From the NCBI GenBank assembly GCA_001661245.1, contig KV454017.1, positions 846,532 through 910,531 of the forward strand: a DNA stretch of 64,000 bases. The letters are read 5' to 3'. A program made the translations under genes and the position numbers. Of the stretch, positions 8,414 through 18,951 are shown piece by piece. A model generated the notes under the pieces. That model searched no databases, was not told the origin of the DNA, and saw only the letters and a program-made list of their open reading frames with translations. Every line of letters starts with the position of its first letter. The stretch's first letter is position 1. The DNA is from Pachysolen tannophilus NRRL Y-2460. Its lineage: Eukaryota > Ascomycota > Pichiomycetes > Alaninales > Pachysolenaceae.

Positions 8414-11248
8414 TCAATCGGAAAAAATTAAGATGTCTATAATTTCATTTCTTCTCTTTTTTAAGTTCCTAGCTCTTGAATCCAATACCATCTTCTTTCT
8501 CGAAATTTTCATTGGCAATGATATCAAAATTTCTTTGAACTTTTCCAAGATTAAACTCCTGGTGAACTTGTTATCAACACTATCACCACCGCAATTTAAA
8601 TAGCAAACTTTCAAAAAATTACATAAAAATATCAAAACATTTGCTCTAAGACCTGGTAATAACTCTGAAAGATGTAATACGATATCTTCTTTTGACTTGA
8701 ACATCCTGAAACTCCCATTGACATTGTCATTGCTGTCATTCGAGAGTTTCTGATTTCCCTTTGAATAGTAGCTATTAATTAACTCAATAGCAATATCAGG
8801 AGGAACAACACCACCTTCGAGGTTATTAAGTAAAATTAACAATATTTTGGAAACCGCACGAGTGGCGCTATGCTTATAAGCCAAATTCTCTATGTCTAAA
8901 CGTTTAATATCTAAATCTGCATTTGCATCAATATCGCTCATTATTTCAATTTCCAATTCAGTTAATTTGTAGAATTCTGCCTTTTCGAAATCAAACATCT
9001 CATCATAGCTGTTACCACTTAAAAAATCAACCAATTGATATATTTGTTTTGGTATTCCACCAAAAGTGGTAGTAGCCGAGGAGACAGAAAGTTTTTTAAC
9101 ATCAGAAGATGGAGCAGAAGTTTCAACATCGGTTGAATTGGAATCAGTAATATCTAAAGTATTACTATCAACTGTCTTCAACAGTTCGTTAAGCAAATCT
9201 AATGATTTACCAAAATAAGTATCTCGGGCAGTGAACTTATAACTGATAAAGAAATCTTGAGCATTATGAACTCTTAAGATTGAAGTATGACTAAATGATG
9301 GTAATCCTATGGGTAAAGTAGCTCTTATGGTAATCGTCAGAGATTCTCCAATTGGAAGATCCCCATTTTTTGGATCCAATTCTAAAATGTGAAAAAATTC
9401 ATTTTCATATTTTGCAAAAGGTTGTTCATTAAGGTCAATTAACTCCCAGGATAATTTAGTATCACCATTATTTTTCAAAACTGTTGTTAGCTCTGTAGGT
9501 GCTAAGATTGGCACTTCAGTTGCCTCAAGATCCAAATCAGAGATTTCGACAGTAGGTCTCGAATCATTTTCCAATTTATCAGTTTCTTTGAAATATTTAG
9601 ACATTATTTCTGATCTTTTTTCGTAATCTATCAACGGTATTTGAGATAACTTAAAATCTGCAACCACTGGTTTGTGATCTGAAGAATTGAAATCCATGAT
9701 ACTATTATAATTTGTCTGGTCTAATTTCTCATGATCCGTATATAAGATTCTATCTGTATATGCTGGGCTTCTTGTAAGGTCATAATCCAAAGATTTGAAT
9801 TTGTAAGTTGGCTTAAATTTTATTGGACCTTCTTTAAAATCTAAGAAAATTTTACCTCCTTGTTTTTCTTGGGAAAGACCATCAAATTTCAACATTTTAT
9901 CAATACCTTCATCGTTATTATCTAAATATTCATCAATTGTTGTTCTTTCTAAGAAAATTCTATAATTTAAATCTCCACAAACAAAAATAATACTATCTGT
10001 AGTATCTTTAGAAGAATCTTTAACATCTGATTCTTGAACGTTTAATTTTTCCTTTTCAGTATTGTTTGAAGATGAAGTTGGAGCAGTTTTCTTTTGATCA
10101 ACGATTTGAAACATTTCATCATCATTTTCCTCTGGATCCAGTAAATTCATGGAATAAAGTAAACTATTAATATTTTCATTATCTTGATTTTCATATAAAG
10201 TTTCATAGACATATTCTTCATTGTATGATTCAATCCATTTTTCATTAGCCAATTTTCCTCTTCCATCAATTTTCAATTTTTTCTCAATATCAAATAATTC
10301 ATTTCTTCTATGAATTAATACATCTTTACTCAGTCCAGAAGCTAAATGACAATTCAAAAATTGTATCAGTAAACCTTTTGTATTTGATAAATCATCTGAT
10401 CCAATTTTAAAATCTATTGAAATTGAGCCTTTATTAGCCCATACTCCTAATAAACCTGTTCCGAGGGATTTCGTATTTATATGACCAATTTGTTTTGAAT
10501 ATTTTTGCTTCAGTAAGACAATTGATGTTAAACCTAATAATCTATTTGTCTTTATAGATATAAAAGAATCATCATTATCAGATTTGGTAGTTTTATTTAA
10601 AATTGAAAGTAAAATTGTTACCCAACCTTTAACTCTTTCTGGAGAAGAATGAAGATTTGTAGCAGTTAATGGTACAGTTTCTTGGAAACAGAAAAAATAT
10701 AAATCTGCAAAACTTCCATCTTCTAAAATTAAAAGCTTTCCAAATTCTTCATCTGAATTTTCATATATAGGTTTACCAAATAAATTCCAAGTTACCAGTC
10801 TTAATATTAAATCACCTGGAATAATAAATCCATCTTTATTTTCTGATAACCTTCGGGATAATGAAGAACTTGAATTATTTATTTGTTCATCTACTTCCCC
10901 AACATTTTCATCTTGATAATTTGCAGTATTACCACTATTAAGTCTTCTCTCATTTATCATCTTTAACCCATTATCCCATTGCATCTTGAAAAATTTTAAT
11001 TCATTAACTCTATCTCTACCCAATACCCCAACCAAATTATCGTTTAAATATACTTGATACTTCCCACTAGAATTCCTAACTTCTAATTTATCCTTAATAG
11101 ATAATTTCTTCAAATCCTGTTGAGATAACGGTAATTCATTATTTAATTGAATGGCAAACCTCGGTACATCTCCAGGATCCTCACTGGAATTTTCACTGGA
11201 ATCTGCCGGAAAGTAGTACAACGTCCTTTGGTCTGTCTTCAACAACAT
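8414..11248 (-). CDS. OCRL/INPP5B-like phosphoinositide 5-phosphatase with ASH and RhoGAP-like domains
   Basis: Predicted to remove the 5-phosphate from PtdIns(4,5)P2 or related lipids on endocytic or Golgi membranes. The catalytic domain (about residues 155-560) shows the motifs in order: VTWNLFGKP, CFQETVPLT, GTGLLGVWANKGSISI, FLNCHLASG, FVCGDLNYR, FKPTYKFK, SPAYTDRILY and SSDHKPVVADF. An ASH-type beta domain (ELTTVLKNNGDTKLSWEL) and a C-terminal RhoGAP-like domain (GGIPKQIYQLVDFLSGN, later NLEGGVVPPDIAIELINS) follow. There is no Sac1 domain, so it is not Inp51/52/53. The RhoGAP part lacks an obvious arginine finger and is probably a protein-binding module. The ATG at 11246-11248 is used; the upstream in-frame TTG is not. 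944 residues. Confidence 0.85.
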   Translation of the reverse strand: MLLKTDQRTLYYFPADSSENSSEDPGDVPRFAIQLNNELPLSQQDLKKLSIKDKLEVRNSSGKYQVYLNDNLVGVLGRDRVNELKFFKMQWDNGLKMINERRLNSGNTANYQDENVGEVDEQINNSSSSLSRRLSENKDGFIIPGDLILRLVTWNLFGKPIYENSDEEFGKLLILEDGSFADLYFFCFQETVPLTATNLHSSPERVKGWVTILLSILNKTTKSDNDDSFISIKTNRLLGLTSIVLLKQKYSKQIGHINTKSLGTGLLGVWANKGSISIDFKIGSDDLSNTKGLLIQFLNCHLASGLSKDVLIHRRNELFDIEKKLKIDGRGKLANEKWIESYNEEYVYETLYENQDNENINSLLYSMNLLDPEENDDEMFQIVDQKKTAPTSSSNNTEKEKLNVQESDVKDSSKDTTDSIIFVCGDLNYRIFLERTTIDEYLDNNDEGIDKMLKFDGLSQEKQGGKIFLDFKEGPIKFKPTYKFKSLDYDLTRSPAYTDRILYTDHEKLDQTNYNSIMDFNSSDHKPVVADFKLSQIPLIDYEKRSEIMSKYFKETDKLENDSRPTVEISDLDLEATEVPILAPTELTTVLKNNGDTKLSWELIDLNEQPFAKYENEFFHILELDPKNGDLPIGESLTITIRATLPIGLPSFSHTSILRVHNAQDFFISYKFTARDTYFGKSLDLLNELLKTVDSNTLDITDSNSTDVETSAPSSDVKKLSVSSATTTFGGIPKQIYQLVDFLSGNSYDEMFDFEKAEFYKLTELEIEIMSDIDANADLDIKRLDIENLAYKHSATRAVSKILLILLNNLEGGVVPPDIAIELINSYYSKGNQKLSNDSNDNVNGSFRMFKSKEDIVLHLSELLPGLRANVLIFLCNFLKVCYLNCGGDSVDNKFTRSLILEKFKEILISLPMKISRKKMVLDSRARNLKKRRNEIIDILIFSD

Positions 11249-12487
11249 TTTTCTTTCCAAAAAAGAAAAAAAAAGACCTATCTACTTCTAACTCCAAGAA
11301 CAAAGAACTTCAATCTCAGAAAAAATAAAATACAAAAAAAAAAAAAAAAAAAAATTTGAATTAAAATTTTAATCAACTTGCAATTTGAATTGTTTAATAC
11401 CAATATCAAAACCCATTATTAGATTTCATACATACATACATACTTACATACATATTTTCTCTAGCATGCAATTTCTATTGTATAATCTCAAGCCGGAAAA
11501 AATAAGAAAAAATAAAAAAAAGAAAACTTCCTAAATGGGACATTCTGGTATAACCATGCACGTCTATTGGGAAATGTTTTTTTTTAAAAACCAATAGTAG
11601 TGCTCCAAACGACACTTTTCCCGATCGGTAGTTTTCCCCCCAAAATAGCAAAATGGTAATTTGACTATTTGCGCACTGGGGAAAAGAGCGGACATAAAGA
11701 AAGAAAAAGAAGAAGAAGAGCTAACCCTTTTTGTAGGTTGAATAAACTGTAAATAGTATTTTTTTTGCGAGAAATAATCTTGTTTAAATCAAATTAATGT
11801 ATATGATAATTTTTTAAAATAGGTATATCTCAGCAACATTTTTTTCTATGAATGATCAATCAACCAACTTATTTATTAATTCAGTGAATTGTACTTTTAA
11901 ATCTTTAGTACCGCTTCTGTTCCCCGGAAATCAAATTTTTCATATAAATGTGCACGCAGGAGAAAAATTAAAAAAAAAAGTAAGATGACATTTTCTATTG
12001 TAACCTGAAAGAATAATACCGTATCTTCTTTACTGGGCCGATTAGGAAAAAAGGTATATATTCAATCTCAGGTTTTATTAAAAGTCATTTAATGTAGAGA
12101 CTTGGTTCTTTATAAAGTGTTAGAACCGATAGTAAGAAATTAAGAAGTTTTTCGGCTTTTTTTTTTCTGCTTTTTTCATTATATAATTTAAAATTGAATA
12201 ATACCAATTTTACATCGCTATTCCCCACGCATTTCTCAAAGTTTTAAGTTATAAAATAATTTTTCCTTATAATTTTTTTTAATCGTTTCATTTATTACCT
12301 TAAAAGCTGAAATATATTACCTAATAGCATAGAAACTTATCATTTATCACATCTTTTTTTTTATATATATATTTTTTTTTTTTTTTATATTTTTTGCTTT
12401 TTTGGTTGTTCTTCCTTTTATTATTATTATTATTATTATTGACTGGCTTTTTGTCTTTTTATTAATCGAAAGCAAAAAATACTTATA
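11249..12487. promoter_or_regulatory. Divergent promoter region, 5-phosphatase gene / HER1-GIP3-like gene
   Basis: 1.24 kb between two divergent starts. Visible features are an A run next to the 5-phosphatase start (11334-11354), CATA repeats (about 11428-11455), a less AT-rich block around 11600-11700 with CCCGATCGG and GCGCACTGGGG, long T runs at 12353-12400 and a TTA microsatellite (about 12417-12440). No open reading frame or RNA gene is seen. Confidence 0.5.
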
Positions 12488-15400
12488 ATGACAAATAATC
12501 ATATTGAAGATGATAGTTTACATGAACTAAGACAAAGACTACAGAAAGAAGCATCGAGGTTTTATAAAGGTGTTACTAATGGGGACGTTGATTGGTTATT
12601 ACGAGGCGATAATGTGAATGCTAATATCGATGGTAGTCCATTGGCTGATCCACCTGCTTTGAATCCAGATATAGAAAAAAAATCTACACCAACTGTTGCT
12701 AGTGATGATTCTCAAGTTTTACTACGAGGAGAAAATATTGATTCTCGTATATGTAGGAAAGATAGTAATGGATTGAGAAGAACTAAAACCATAGACGGGA
12801 ATCCAATACATAAAACTTTCACCAATAATTCGGTATTGTCTAATGATTCGAGTAATGTGCTTACAAGACCAAGGTCATATAGTACGAGTGCTGGTGCTTT
12901 TGGAAAGAAACCTAGTGATAGTGGGTCCAGTAGTAGTGGTAGTGGTGGTGGTGGTGGGTTCTTTAAGAAACTATTAGGAAGAAAAAAAGTTGATCCGGTA
13001 GCAACTGGTTCATTATCACCAAAAATGGGACCAAGATCATCTTCCCCAAATGGTTCGCCAAGGCAAATGTCGGTCTCAGATGAGACTTCTTCTTATGATC
13101 CGAAATTAGAAGAATATTTAAAATATTATAAAAAAAAACAATCGTTAGTTGCTTGTTATGATAATAATAGAAAATCAATGAGTAAAAAAACTTCCATAAA
13201 GACTTCAGATGCTCCAGTGAAATATGATGCCGCTGGACAACCAATTCCACCTCATCCAGATGTTGCACCTTTACCTCCTGCTATAGTGAACCATAGTCCT
13301 ATCACGGAAACACGTACAAGTCCGGTAGAAAGTACAATATCAATGTCCTCAAGGTTTAACATATTAAGAAGGCATCATACAAATAGTGAGACTATGGAGG
13401 ATTTAAATAGATCACCATCAAATACAGACCTTGATGAAGATTATGTCACTCATATTTCAAATAGTAACATTTCACACAAGTCGGAAAGAATACCACAAAT
13501 AACTGTATTACAGCAAATGCAACCATTGAGAAAAGTTGCATTTGCAGCAGATGTATTTGTTCATGATCCTCCTCAACAAATTCCTTCAAGAAATCCAAGA
13601 AAGGGTAATGTTGAGATTGAAAAAGATGGTACTATTAAAATCCATCCTTTAAAAGAAAATGAAAAGAAACAAGACAGTGGTGGTGGTCTTGTTGTCGGTG
13701 GTACCGGCCTGTTAAGAATCTTATCGAATGAAGAGCAAGCATTGTTGAAGAAACAAGCTGACTCACAAGCTGCAGCATCTGCAGCGATGGATAGAGCCGC
13801 AAATGGTACTGAAGATAGTGCAGACACTAGATTTACCGATGTTACTGTCCAAATTGATAAACCTATGGTTTCTAGGCATAAATTATATGATGAAAATGGT
13901 CATTATATAATGGATAAGCCTGCTGTTAAATTGCAATTAGATGAACTTTATACAAGGTGTTGTCATCTTAGAGAAATCTTACCGATTCCTGCTGTATTGA
14001 AACAAATTCCACCACATACTACGGATCCTTTGATGATTTTACGTTTAAGAAATCCAAGACCTTCCTTAATCGAAGTATTGGCATTTTCTGATTTTGTAAG
14101 AATTGCTCCGATTATTTGCGTATCGTTGGATGGTGTAAGTTTATCTTTAGAAATGTTTCGTATTATTCTTGGTGCAATGGTCTATAAAAGACATTTGGAA
14201 AAACTTTCGTTGAGAAATACTCCAATAGATGCCGAAGGTTGGAAGGTTTTATGTTGGTTCTTATCCATTAATAAGAGGTTAAGGAGAATTGATATCACCC
14301 AATGTCCTGCAGTGGTGGTGAATACTCAAAAGCTAAGAAAATCTTCTAAAAGCCAGGATAAACTGAAAAGAATGGTTTGTAACCTAAATAATAGATCAGA
14401 TATGGATTGGGATTTAATGGCAGCTACTTTGGTGACAAGAGGTGGTATCGAGGATATTATTTTGACTGGTTGTAAAATTCCATCTTTTCTGACTTTTAAA
14501 AATTTTATGGAACAAGCCGTTTCCATCAGTACAATGAAGTTAGGTTTGGCATATAATTCTTTAACTTTGAAGCAATTGGAAGTTATTGCAAAATGGATGG
14601 AGAGAAATGCTAATACTGCATTTGGTTTGGATATCGGTTATAACGATTTATCATTTAAGGATGCTTTAGTTCCTTTCATAAAGTACGCTACAGAGAATGT
14701 CGAAAAATCTTGTTTGAAATTTCTATCTTTAAGTTCAACTAATTTATATGATAATGATGATTTCAGAACATTGATTGTCAAATTATCAAGTTTAAAAGAA
14801 TTGAAGTTTTTGGATTTATCTAATAATAAGAGATTATTTCCTTCAGTCAATGAGCATTTAGCTACATATTTGCCTTTGTTTCCTAGTTTGTCTCGACTTC
14901 ATTTGGACTCGAACGATTTGGATTCAAAATCAATAGTCACTTTTGCTGAGATGATGACTTTATGCAGTAAATTATGCTATTTTTCAATTGCAGGAAATCA
15001 TCTTGACACAGCTGCAAGTATGGCATTAGTTGCTGCTTTGAGAACTTCAACCACGATTTTCACATTGGATCTAGACTATTTTGAGATGCCAACGAAATTA
15101 AGAGAGAAAATTGGATTATATACAATGAGAAATATGGAACAAATTTTGTATGGTAAAAATAAAGATATTGGTCTTAGTACTCTGATTATCCCCAAGAAAT
15201 GTGCAATCATGAAGACTAGTTTAACTGATAGATTGTTAAAACTTCTTCATGATAAGAAAGAATTAGATCCCGGAGATGAAGAGGCCCAAAGTGTAATTGT
15301 TGAGGCCAGAGAACTAAAGAAAAAAATTAATGAGACAATGAATGAACTATTTAAACTTCAAATAAACAACAAATTGAATCTTGAAGGGAAAGAAACTTTA

Positions 15401-16264
15401 ATTAGACTTTGTTACATTGATAGTTCTTTAGAAAAGGGGTTAAGTTTAATTAATTCCAAATTAGCTTATCAGACTCTGAAGCTTACTGATTACAACACCA
15501 GCGAGATTTTATCCGAAAGAAAACCTTGTAATTATGATAAAAATAATGCTGATGGACTTCAGCATGATGATCACGGTGAAGTTGAAATTAAAGATGACGA
15601 TAAATCAATTGTTGGAAGGAGTTCTTCAAGGACATCTTTGGTTGGAGCTGATAAAGGAGAAGGATCTGTTTTGAAGTTTTCTCAAATGATCTCACCAAGT
15701 GATAGGAATGTGCTTAATGATAGTGATAGCGATCTTTCTGGTGATTTGATTGAGAAACTTTTACTTAACCCAACAGATCTAGCATTAATCACACAAGTTT
15801 TAACAACTTTGAAGGCAAGAGGTTTAAAAATAGAAGATATTTATTCCAAGGGTAATTTTCTTAAAAATGAATTGTTACAAGATGAGAAAACAGCATTAGG
15901 TCTTGAAGCTTTAAAAAACGAGATTAATAATATCAAAACAGATTTATCTAAAGATGGTAGTAACAAGGGGAGTACCGATGACAAAAATGATAACATGAAC
16001 AACTATAAGAAAAGGGAAACATCAATATCATCTGCAGAAAGTGCATCATTCACTTCGACCTTAATTGAAGCTAACACAGAATCCAACAAGCATATTGCAG
16101 TCGAAAGAGATGACAGTGTTAGTAGTTCATCAAGCAGTAACAGCTATGATAATCGTGATAAAGAGGTTGATGAAGAGGTTCATGCAATTAGCAGAACTTA
16201 TGATAGTTTACTAAAAGACTTGGCTAAAAAGTCTGCTATAAATTATAATACAACAACACCATGA
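12488..16264 (+). CDS. HER1/GIP3-like leucine-rich-repeat protein with a PP1-docking motif
   Basis: A 1258-residue protein resembling the S. cerevisiae pair Her1 (ER remodelling) and Gip3 (Glc7/PP1 regulator). A disordered Ser/Gly/Pro-rich N-terminal third contains the KVAF sequence at residues 349-352. It fits the RVxF-type PP1 docking consensus and is followed by DPPQQIPSRNPRKGNVEIEK, a block I associate with this family. From about residue 470 to 900 comes a ribonuclease-inhibitor-like LRR region (LEKLSLRNTPID, FLDLSNNKRLFPS, LSRLHLDSNDLDS, YFSIAGNHLDT). A helical segment and an acidic Ser-rich tail follow. Length matches Her1 and Gip3 (about 1250-1275). Which paralog function it keeps cannot be told; in non-duplicated yeasts one gene probably covers both. 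Confidence 0.75.
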   Translation: MTNNHIEDDSLHELRQRLQKEASRFYKGVTNGDVDWLLRGDNVNANIDGSPLADPPALNPDIEKKSTPTVASDDSQVLLRGENIDSRICRKDSNGLRRTKTIDGNPIHKTFTNNSVLSNDSSNVLTRPRSYSTSAGAFGKKPSDSGSSSSGSGGGGGFFKKLLGRKKVDPVATGSLSPKMGPRSSSPNGSPRQMSVSDETSSYDPKLEEYLKYYKKKQSLVACYDNNRKSMSKKTSIKTSDAPVKYDAAGQPIPPHPDVAPLPPAIVNHSPITETRTSPVESTISMSSRFNILRRHHTNSETMEDLNRSPSNTDLDEDYVTHISNSNISHKSERIPQITVLQQMQPLRKVAFAADVFVHDPPQQIPSRNPRKGNVEIEKDGTIKIHPLKENEKKQDSGGGLVVGGTGLLRILSNEEQALLKKQADSQAAASAAMDRAANGTEDSADTRFTDVTVQIDKPMVSRHKLYDENGHYIMDKPAVKLQLDELYTRCCHLREILPIPAVLKQIPPHTTDPLMILRLRNPRPSLIEVLAFSDFVRIAPIICVSLDGVSLSLEMFRIILGAMVYKRHLEKLSLRNTPIDAEGWKVLCWFLSINKRLRRIDITQCPAVVVNTQKLRKSSKSQDKLKRMVCNLNNRSDMDWDLMAATLVTRGGIEDIILTGCKIPSFLTFKNFMEQAVSISTMKLGLAYNSLTLKQLEVIAKWMERNANTAFGLDIGYNDLSFKDALVPFIKYATENVEKSCLKFLSLSSTNLYDNDDFRTLIVKLSSLKELKFLDLSNNKRLFPSVNEHLATYLPLFPSLSRLHLDSNDLDSKSIVTFAEMMTLCSKLCYFSIAGNHLDTAASMALVAALRTSTTIFTLDLDYFEMPTKLREKIGLYTMRNMEQILYGKNKDIGLSTLIIPKKCAIMKTSLTDRLLKLLHDKKELDPGDEEAQSVIVEARELKKKINETMNELFKLQINNKLNLEGKETLIRLCYIDSSLEKGLSLINSKLAYQTLKLTDYNTSEILSERKPCNYDKNNADGLQHDDHGEVEIKDDDKSIVGRSSSRTSLVGADKGEGSVLKFSQMISPSDRNVLNDSDSDLSGDLIEKLLLNPTDLALITQVLTTLKARGLKIEDIYSKGNFLKNELLQDEKTALGLEALKNEINNIKTDLSKDGSNKGSTDDKNDNMNNYKKRETSISSAESASFTSTLIEANTESNKHIAVERDDSVSSSSSSNSYDNRDKEVDEEVHAISRTYDSLLKDLAKKSAINYNTTTP

Positions 16265-16606
16265 ATCATCTTTCAATTTCATTCTTTAACTATTTTTTTT
16301 TTTATTTTTTTTTATTTTTATTTCTTTTTATCTTTTTAAGGGTTTTTCGTTTTTTGTTTTGGGTGGTTTACAGCATCTTTGAGGTCATTAGATATGTGTT
16401 ATTTCATCTTATCTTTTGATATTATTACAATTATTATTTGTGTCTGAGTGAACAAAACATGGTTTCCATTGTTTAATGTTTATATGAAAAAAAAAAAAAG
16501 AAATATATATATATATGTATATATATATGTGTAGCTGAGTGCATTTGTTTAGAATAATTAATTGTTAATTAATAGTCTTTTGAATATCATTAAAGTTTTA
16601 GTAAAA
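16265..16606. other. Convergent intergenic region
   Basis: 342 bp between two converging stops (HER1/GIP3-like and RCN1). T-rich, with a TA microsatellite at about 16503-16530 and AATTAATTGTTAATTAAT near 16556. It must hold two 3' ends; nothing else is seen. Confidence 0.6.
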
Positions 16607-17350
16607 TTAGATAGGTGGCATCTGAGTCTTGAAAGTATTTACACTTTTCCGTTCACCGTTATTCGTTGTATCCTTTGCTGCTTCTAATAAGATAATGGGG
16701 TTCCCATTAGCTCTTCCAATCAATACTTTCGGCACTTTTAATCTCCCATTTTTCTCATCAAAGTCATCATCATCTTCTTCATCTGCATCTGCATCTGCAT
16801 CTGCCTCTGTCTCATGGGTATCGTCATCTAATTTCGTACTATCTTCTCCGGGTACTTTACCAAATCTCTCAACAATTCTATCTCCTAATTTCTCAAATAA
16901 GAGATTGTGCAATTCATGTGGATTGTGTATTACTCTTGTATCTGGTTTTTGTTCTTCTGTGGATATCCATCCTGATGGAGGAGAAGGTGGTGGAGATATA
17001 ACATATTTTGTACCTGAACTTGGCAATTTTAGTAAAAATTCTTTTGTTGAAATGGAATTATCCCTAACGGAAAATGAAACATTAAACTGTAAGCTTTTCA
17101 ATATTTCATATAAAGTCTTTGAAGATTCTCTATTTTCAAAAATCATCAAGATTCTATTAAATTTGGGTAATTTTATAAATTTAATAATCTCATCAGATGG
17201 AGTATTTCGCTTAACTTCACCAAATAATAACTCAATAATAGATTCATCTTCTAATTCCTCTGCAGTGAAATCTGTTAAAATAAGAGTATTTGTCGGTGTC
17301 TCTTCTATCTCTTCTTTCTCTTCTTCAGAAGTCTTCGAATGATCTCCCAT
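16607..17350 (-). CDS. RCN1: Calcipressin, calcineurin regulator Rcn1
   Basis: Calcipressins bind calcineurin, and Rcn1 both inhibits it and, when phosphorylated by GSK3, stimulates it. The 247-residue protein has an RRM-like N-terminal part starting NTLILTDFTAEELEDE. The diagnostic SP-repeat block is KYVISPPPSPPSGWISTE (about residues 115-132), matching the ISPPxSPPxGW calcipressin motif. An acidic Asp/Ala repeat lies around residues 183-195. The C-terminus FKTQMPPI is compatible with the short docking tail of the family. S. cerevisiae Rcn1 is 211 residues and sits next to ELF1, as here with CIC1 between. A long open frame on the opposite strand is a shadow of the acidic and Ser-rich codons. 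Confidence 0.88.
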   Translation of the reverse strand: MGDHSKTSEEEKEEIEETPTNTLILTDFTAEELEDESIIELLFGEVKRNTPSDEIIKFIKLPKFNRILMIFENRESSKTLYEILKSLQFNVSFSVRDNSISTKEFLLKLPSSGTKYVISPPPSPPSGWISTEEQKPDTRVIHNPHELHNLLFEKLGDRIVERFGKVPGEDSTKLDDDTHETEADADADADEEDDDDFDEKNGRLKVPKVLIGRANGNPIILLEAAKDTTNNGERKSVNTFKTQMPPI

Positions 17351-17685
17351 CTTTTATCTTTTAATAAAACTTATATATGATTTCTACAAGGTTAATATAT
17401 CATTTAGAAGCCTTAAATTATATACAACAATTCATCAATCATTACCCTTTTTGACCTATTTAATATTTAGGTGAACGTCTGTCTTTATAATTGCAAATAG
17501 TTCAATAGTGAAATAGAGCAATAGGTTTAAACCTACTATAAAAGAGATAGATTGAGTTTTTATTGATTAGCTTAAGATTTAGATGCAAATTATATAGTAA
17601 CAAAGATGTTATAAAACAAAGAAAAGACAAAGTAATAATAATAATAATAATAAAATAAAAAAAAAAAGAGTCTATTTTTATATAA
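17351..17685. promoter_or_regulatory. RCN1 upstream region and CIC1 3' end
   Basis: 335 bp, AT-rich, with an ATA microsatellite at about 17634-17652. It should hold the RCN1 promoter and the CIC1 terminator. I looked for a GATCC-type Crz1 (CDRE-like) element and found no convincing one. Confidence 0.4.
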
Positions 17686-18951
17686 TTATTTCTTTGATTT
17701 TTTAGTTTTCTTTACAACTTTCCTATCATCATCATCATTATCATGATGATCATCAATGTTTCTTTTCTTATTATTTTGAACTTTTTTCAATTTTTTACTC
17801 AAGATCTTATTAACTGATTCAGGTTCTGTGGCCAATTCTAATAAACCTTTTTCGAAATTTGTCAATTTAATACCTTGAGGAATTTCAATATTTGATGGTA
17901 AATCAATAGTTGAAGATACATTTTCTTGTTCTTGTTTTTTATTATGCTTCTTCTTTTCTTCTTCTTCTTCTTCTTCTTTAATTATATCTTCTTCAGAGTA
18001 AATTTTTTCCAAGTAATATAATGGTAATGATGGAGAATCCAGGGATTTTAATTGGACTGATCTAATTTTATTATTATTATTTGAAATTGAAGTTATTTGA
18101 AATTGTTTAATTATTGTTTGAATATTTTCAATCAATTGATTATTTTTAAAAGTATTATCACCAATTTTTAAACTAATATTGACACCAACTGGTAATGTAT
18201 AAAAAACAGAATTTATAGCTTTAATAATTGAATTTGTTAAAGTCTTTATAGATAATTTGTTTGTATGATTACTATTTGGTATAACTTTTATAGGTAATGG
18301 GAATTTAGATGAAGTTTCATAAAAAATTTTACCCAAAAGTTTTGGTAATGTTGTAATTAACCCATCATCTGATAAAAATAAATCATATTCACTTAAAAGT
18401 TTCCTCTTAGCTTCATATGGTTTATATTCACCTTTTAATTCTTTTGCTGTAATAATTTTAGATAAATTTGGAATATTAGATTCTTCAATTTCATTTAATA
18501 ATTTCTCATCAACTATATTATCTCTAACAAAGACACAAATCTTCAAATTTTCATCTCCATATATCTTATGAGGAACCTGAATCAGTTTAGGTTTAGATAA
18601 AGGCTTATCATTCATGAATTTTGTAGTTGTTATTTGTAAGAAATAATTAATCAAATCATCATCAAAAAGTAAAGATTTCTTTTCAACTTCATTCCTCAGT
18701 TTCTTCTCATTCAAAAATTTCCCCAAAGCATTAAGTGCCTTATCAATAGTCTCAAATGGTATAAGCACATCATCTTTAGAATCACCATTCTCGGTTTTAT
18801 CATCACTATCATCTTTCACCCCATGTTCTAAATTTTTACCTTTGGATTTACCTTTGAAATTAGCATTAGTACCACTTTTCTTTGGTGGCCTACCCCTTTT
18901 AGCTGGAACACCAACTTTAGTAGCAGACACTTCAGAAGCCTTCTTTACCAT
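17686..18951 (-). CDS. CIC1: Ribosomal L1-domain protein Cic1/Nsa3 (60S assembly)
   Basis: Cic1 (Nsa3) is a nucleolar pre-60S factor bound near ITS2. It was first described as a proteasome adaptor. The 421-residue protein begins with a basic AT-hook-like segment (AKRGRPPKKSG) and contains the L1 fold in the middle. The family landmarks are KGEYKPYEAKRKLLSEYDLF and LSDDGLITTLPKLLGKIFYE, then PLYYLEKIYSEEDI. The C-terminal part has IKLTNFEKGLLELATEPE, matching the STFSKGLMEIANPEE segment of S. cerevisiae Cic1, and a Lys/Asp-rich tail with KKKRNIDDHHDNDDDDRK-like character. S. cerevisiae Cic1 is 376 residues. The shorter relative Utp30 lacks these extensions, so CIC1 is preferred. Divergent from ELF1. 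Confidence 0.85.
   Translation of the reverse strand: MVKKASEVSATKVGVPAKRGRPPKKSGTNANFKGKSKGKNLEHGVKDDSDDKTENGDSKDDVLIPFETIDKALNALGKFLNEKKLRNEVEKKSLLFDDDLINYFLQITTTKFMNDKPLSKPKLIQVPHKIYGDENLKICVFVRDNIVDEKLLNEIEESNIPNLSKIITAKELKGEYKPYEAKRKLLSEYDLFLSDDGLITTLPKLLGKIFYETSSKFPLPIKVIPNSNHTNKLSIKTLTNSIIKAINSVFYTLPVGVNISLKIGDNTFKNNQLIENIQTIIKQFQITSISNNNNKIRSVQLKSLDSPSLPLYYLEKIYSEEDIIKEEEEEEEKKKHNKKQEQENVSSTIDLPSNIEIPQGIKLTNFEKGLLELATEPESVNKILSKKLKKVQNNKKRNIDDHHDNDDDDRKVVKKTKKSKK

Noticed and set aside
16629-17342. 237-codon plus-strand open frame over RCN1
   Set aside because: Antisense shadow of RCN1. Its protein is Ser/Asn-rich without motifs, while the minus strand has the calcipressin signature.
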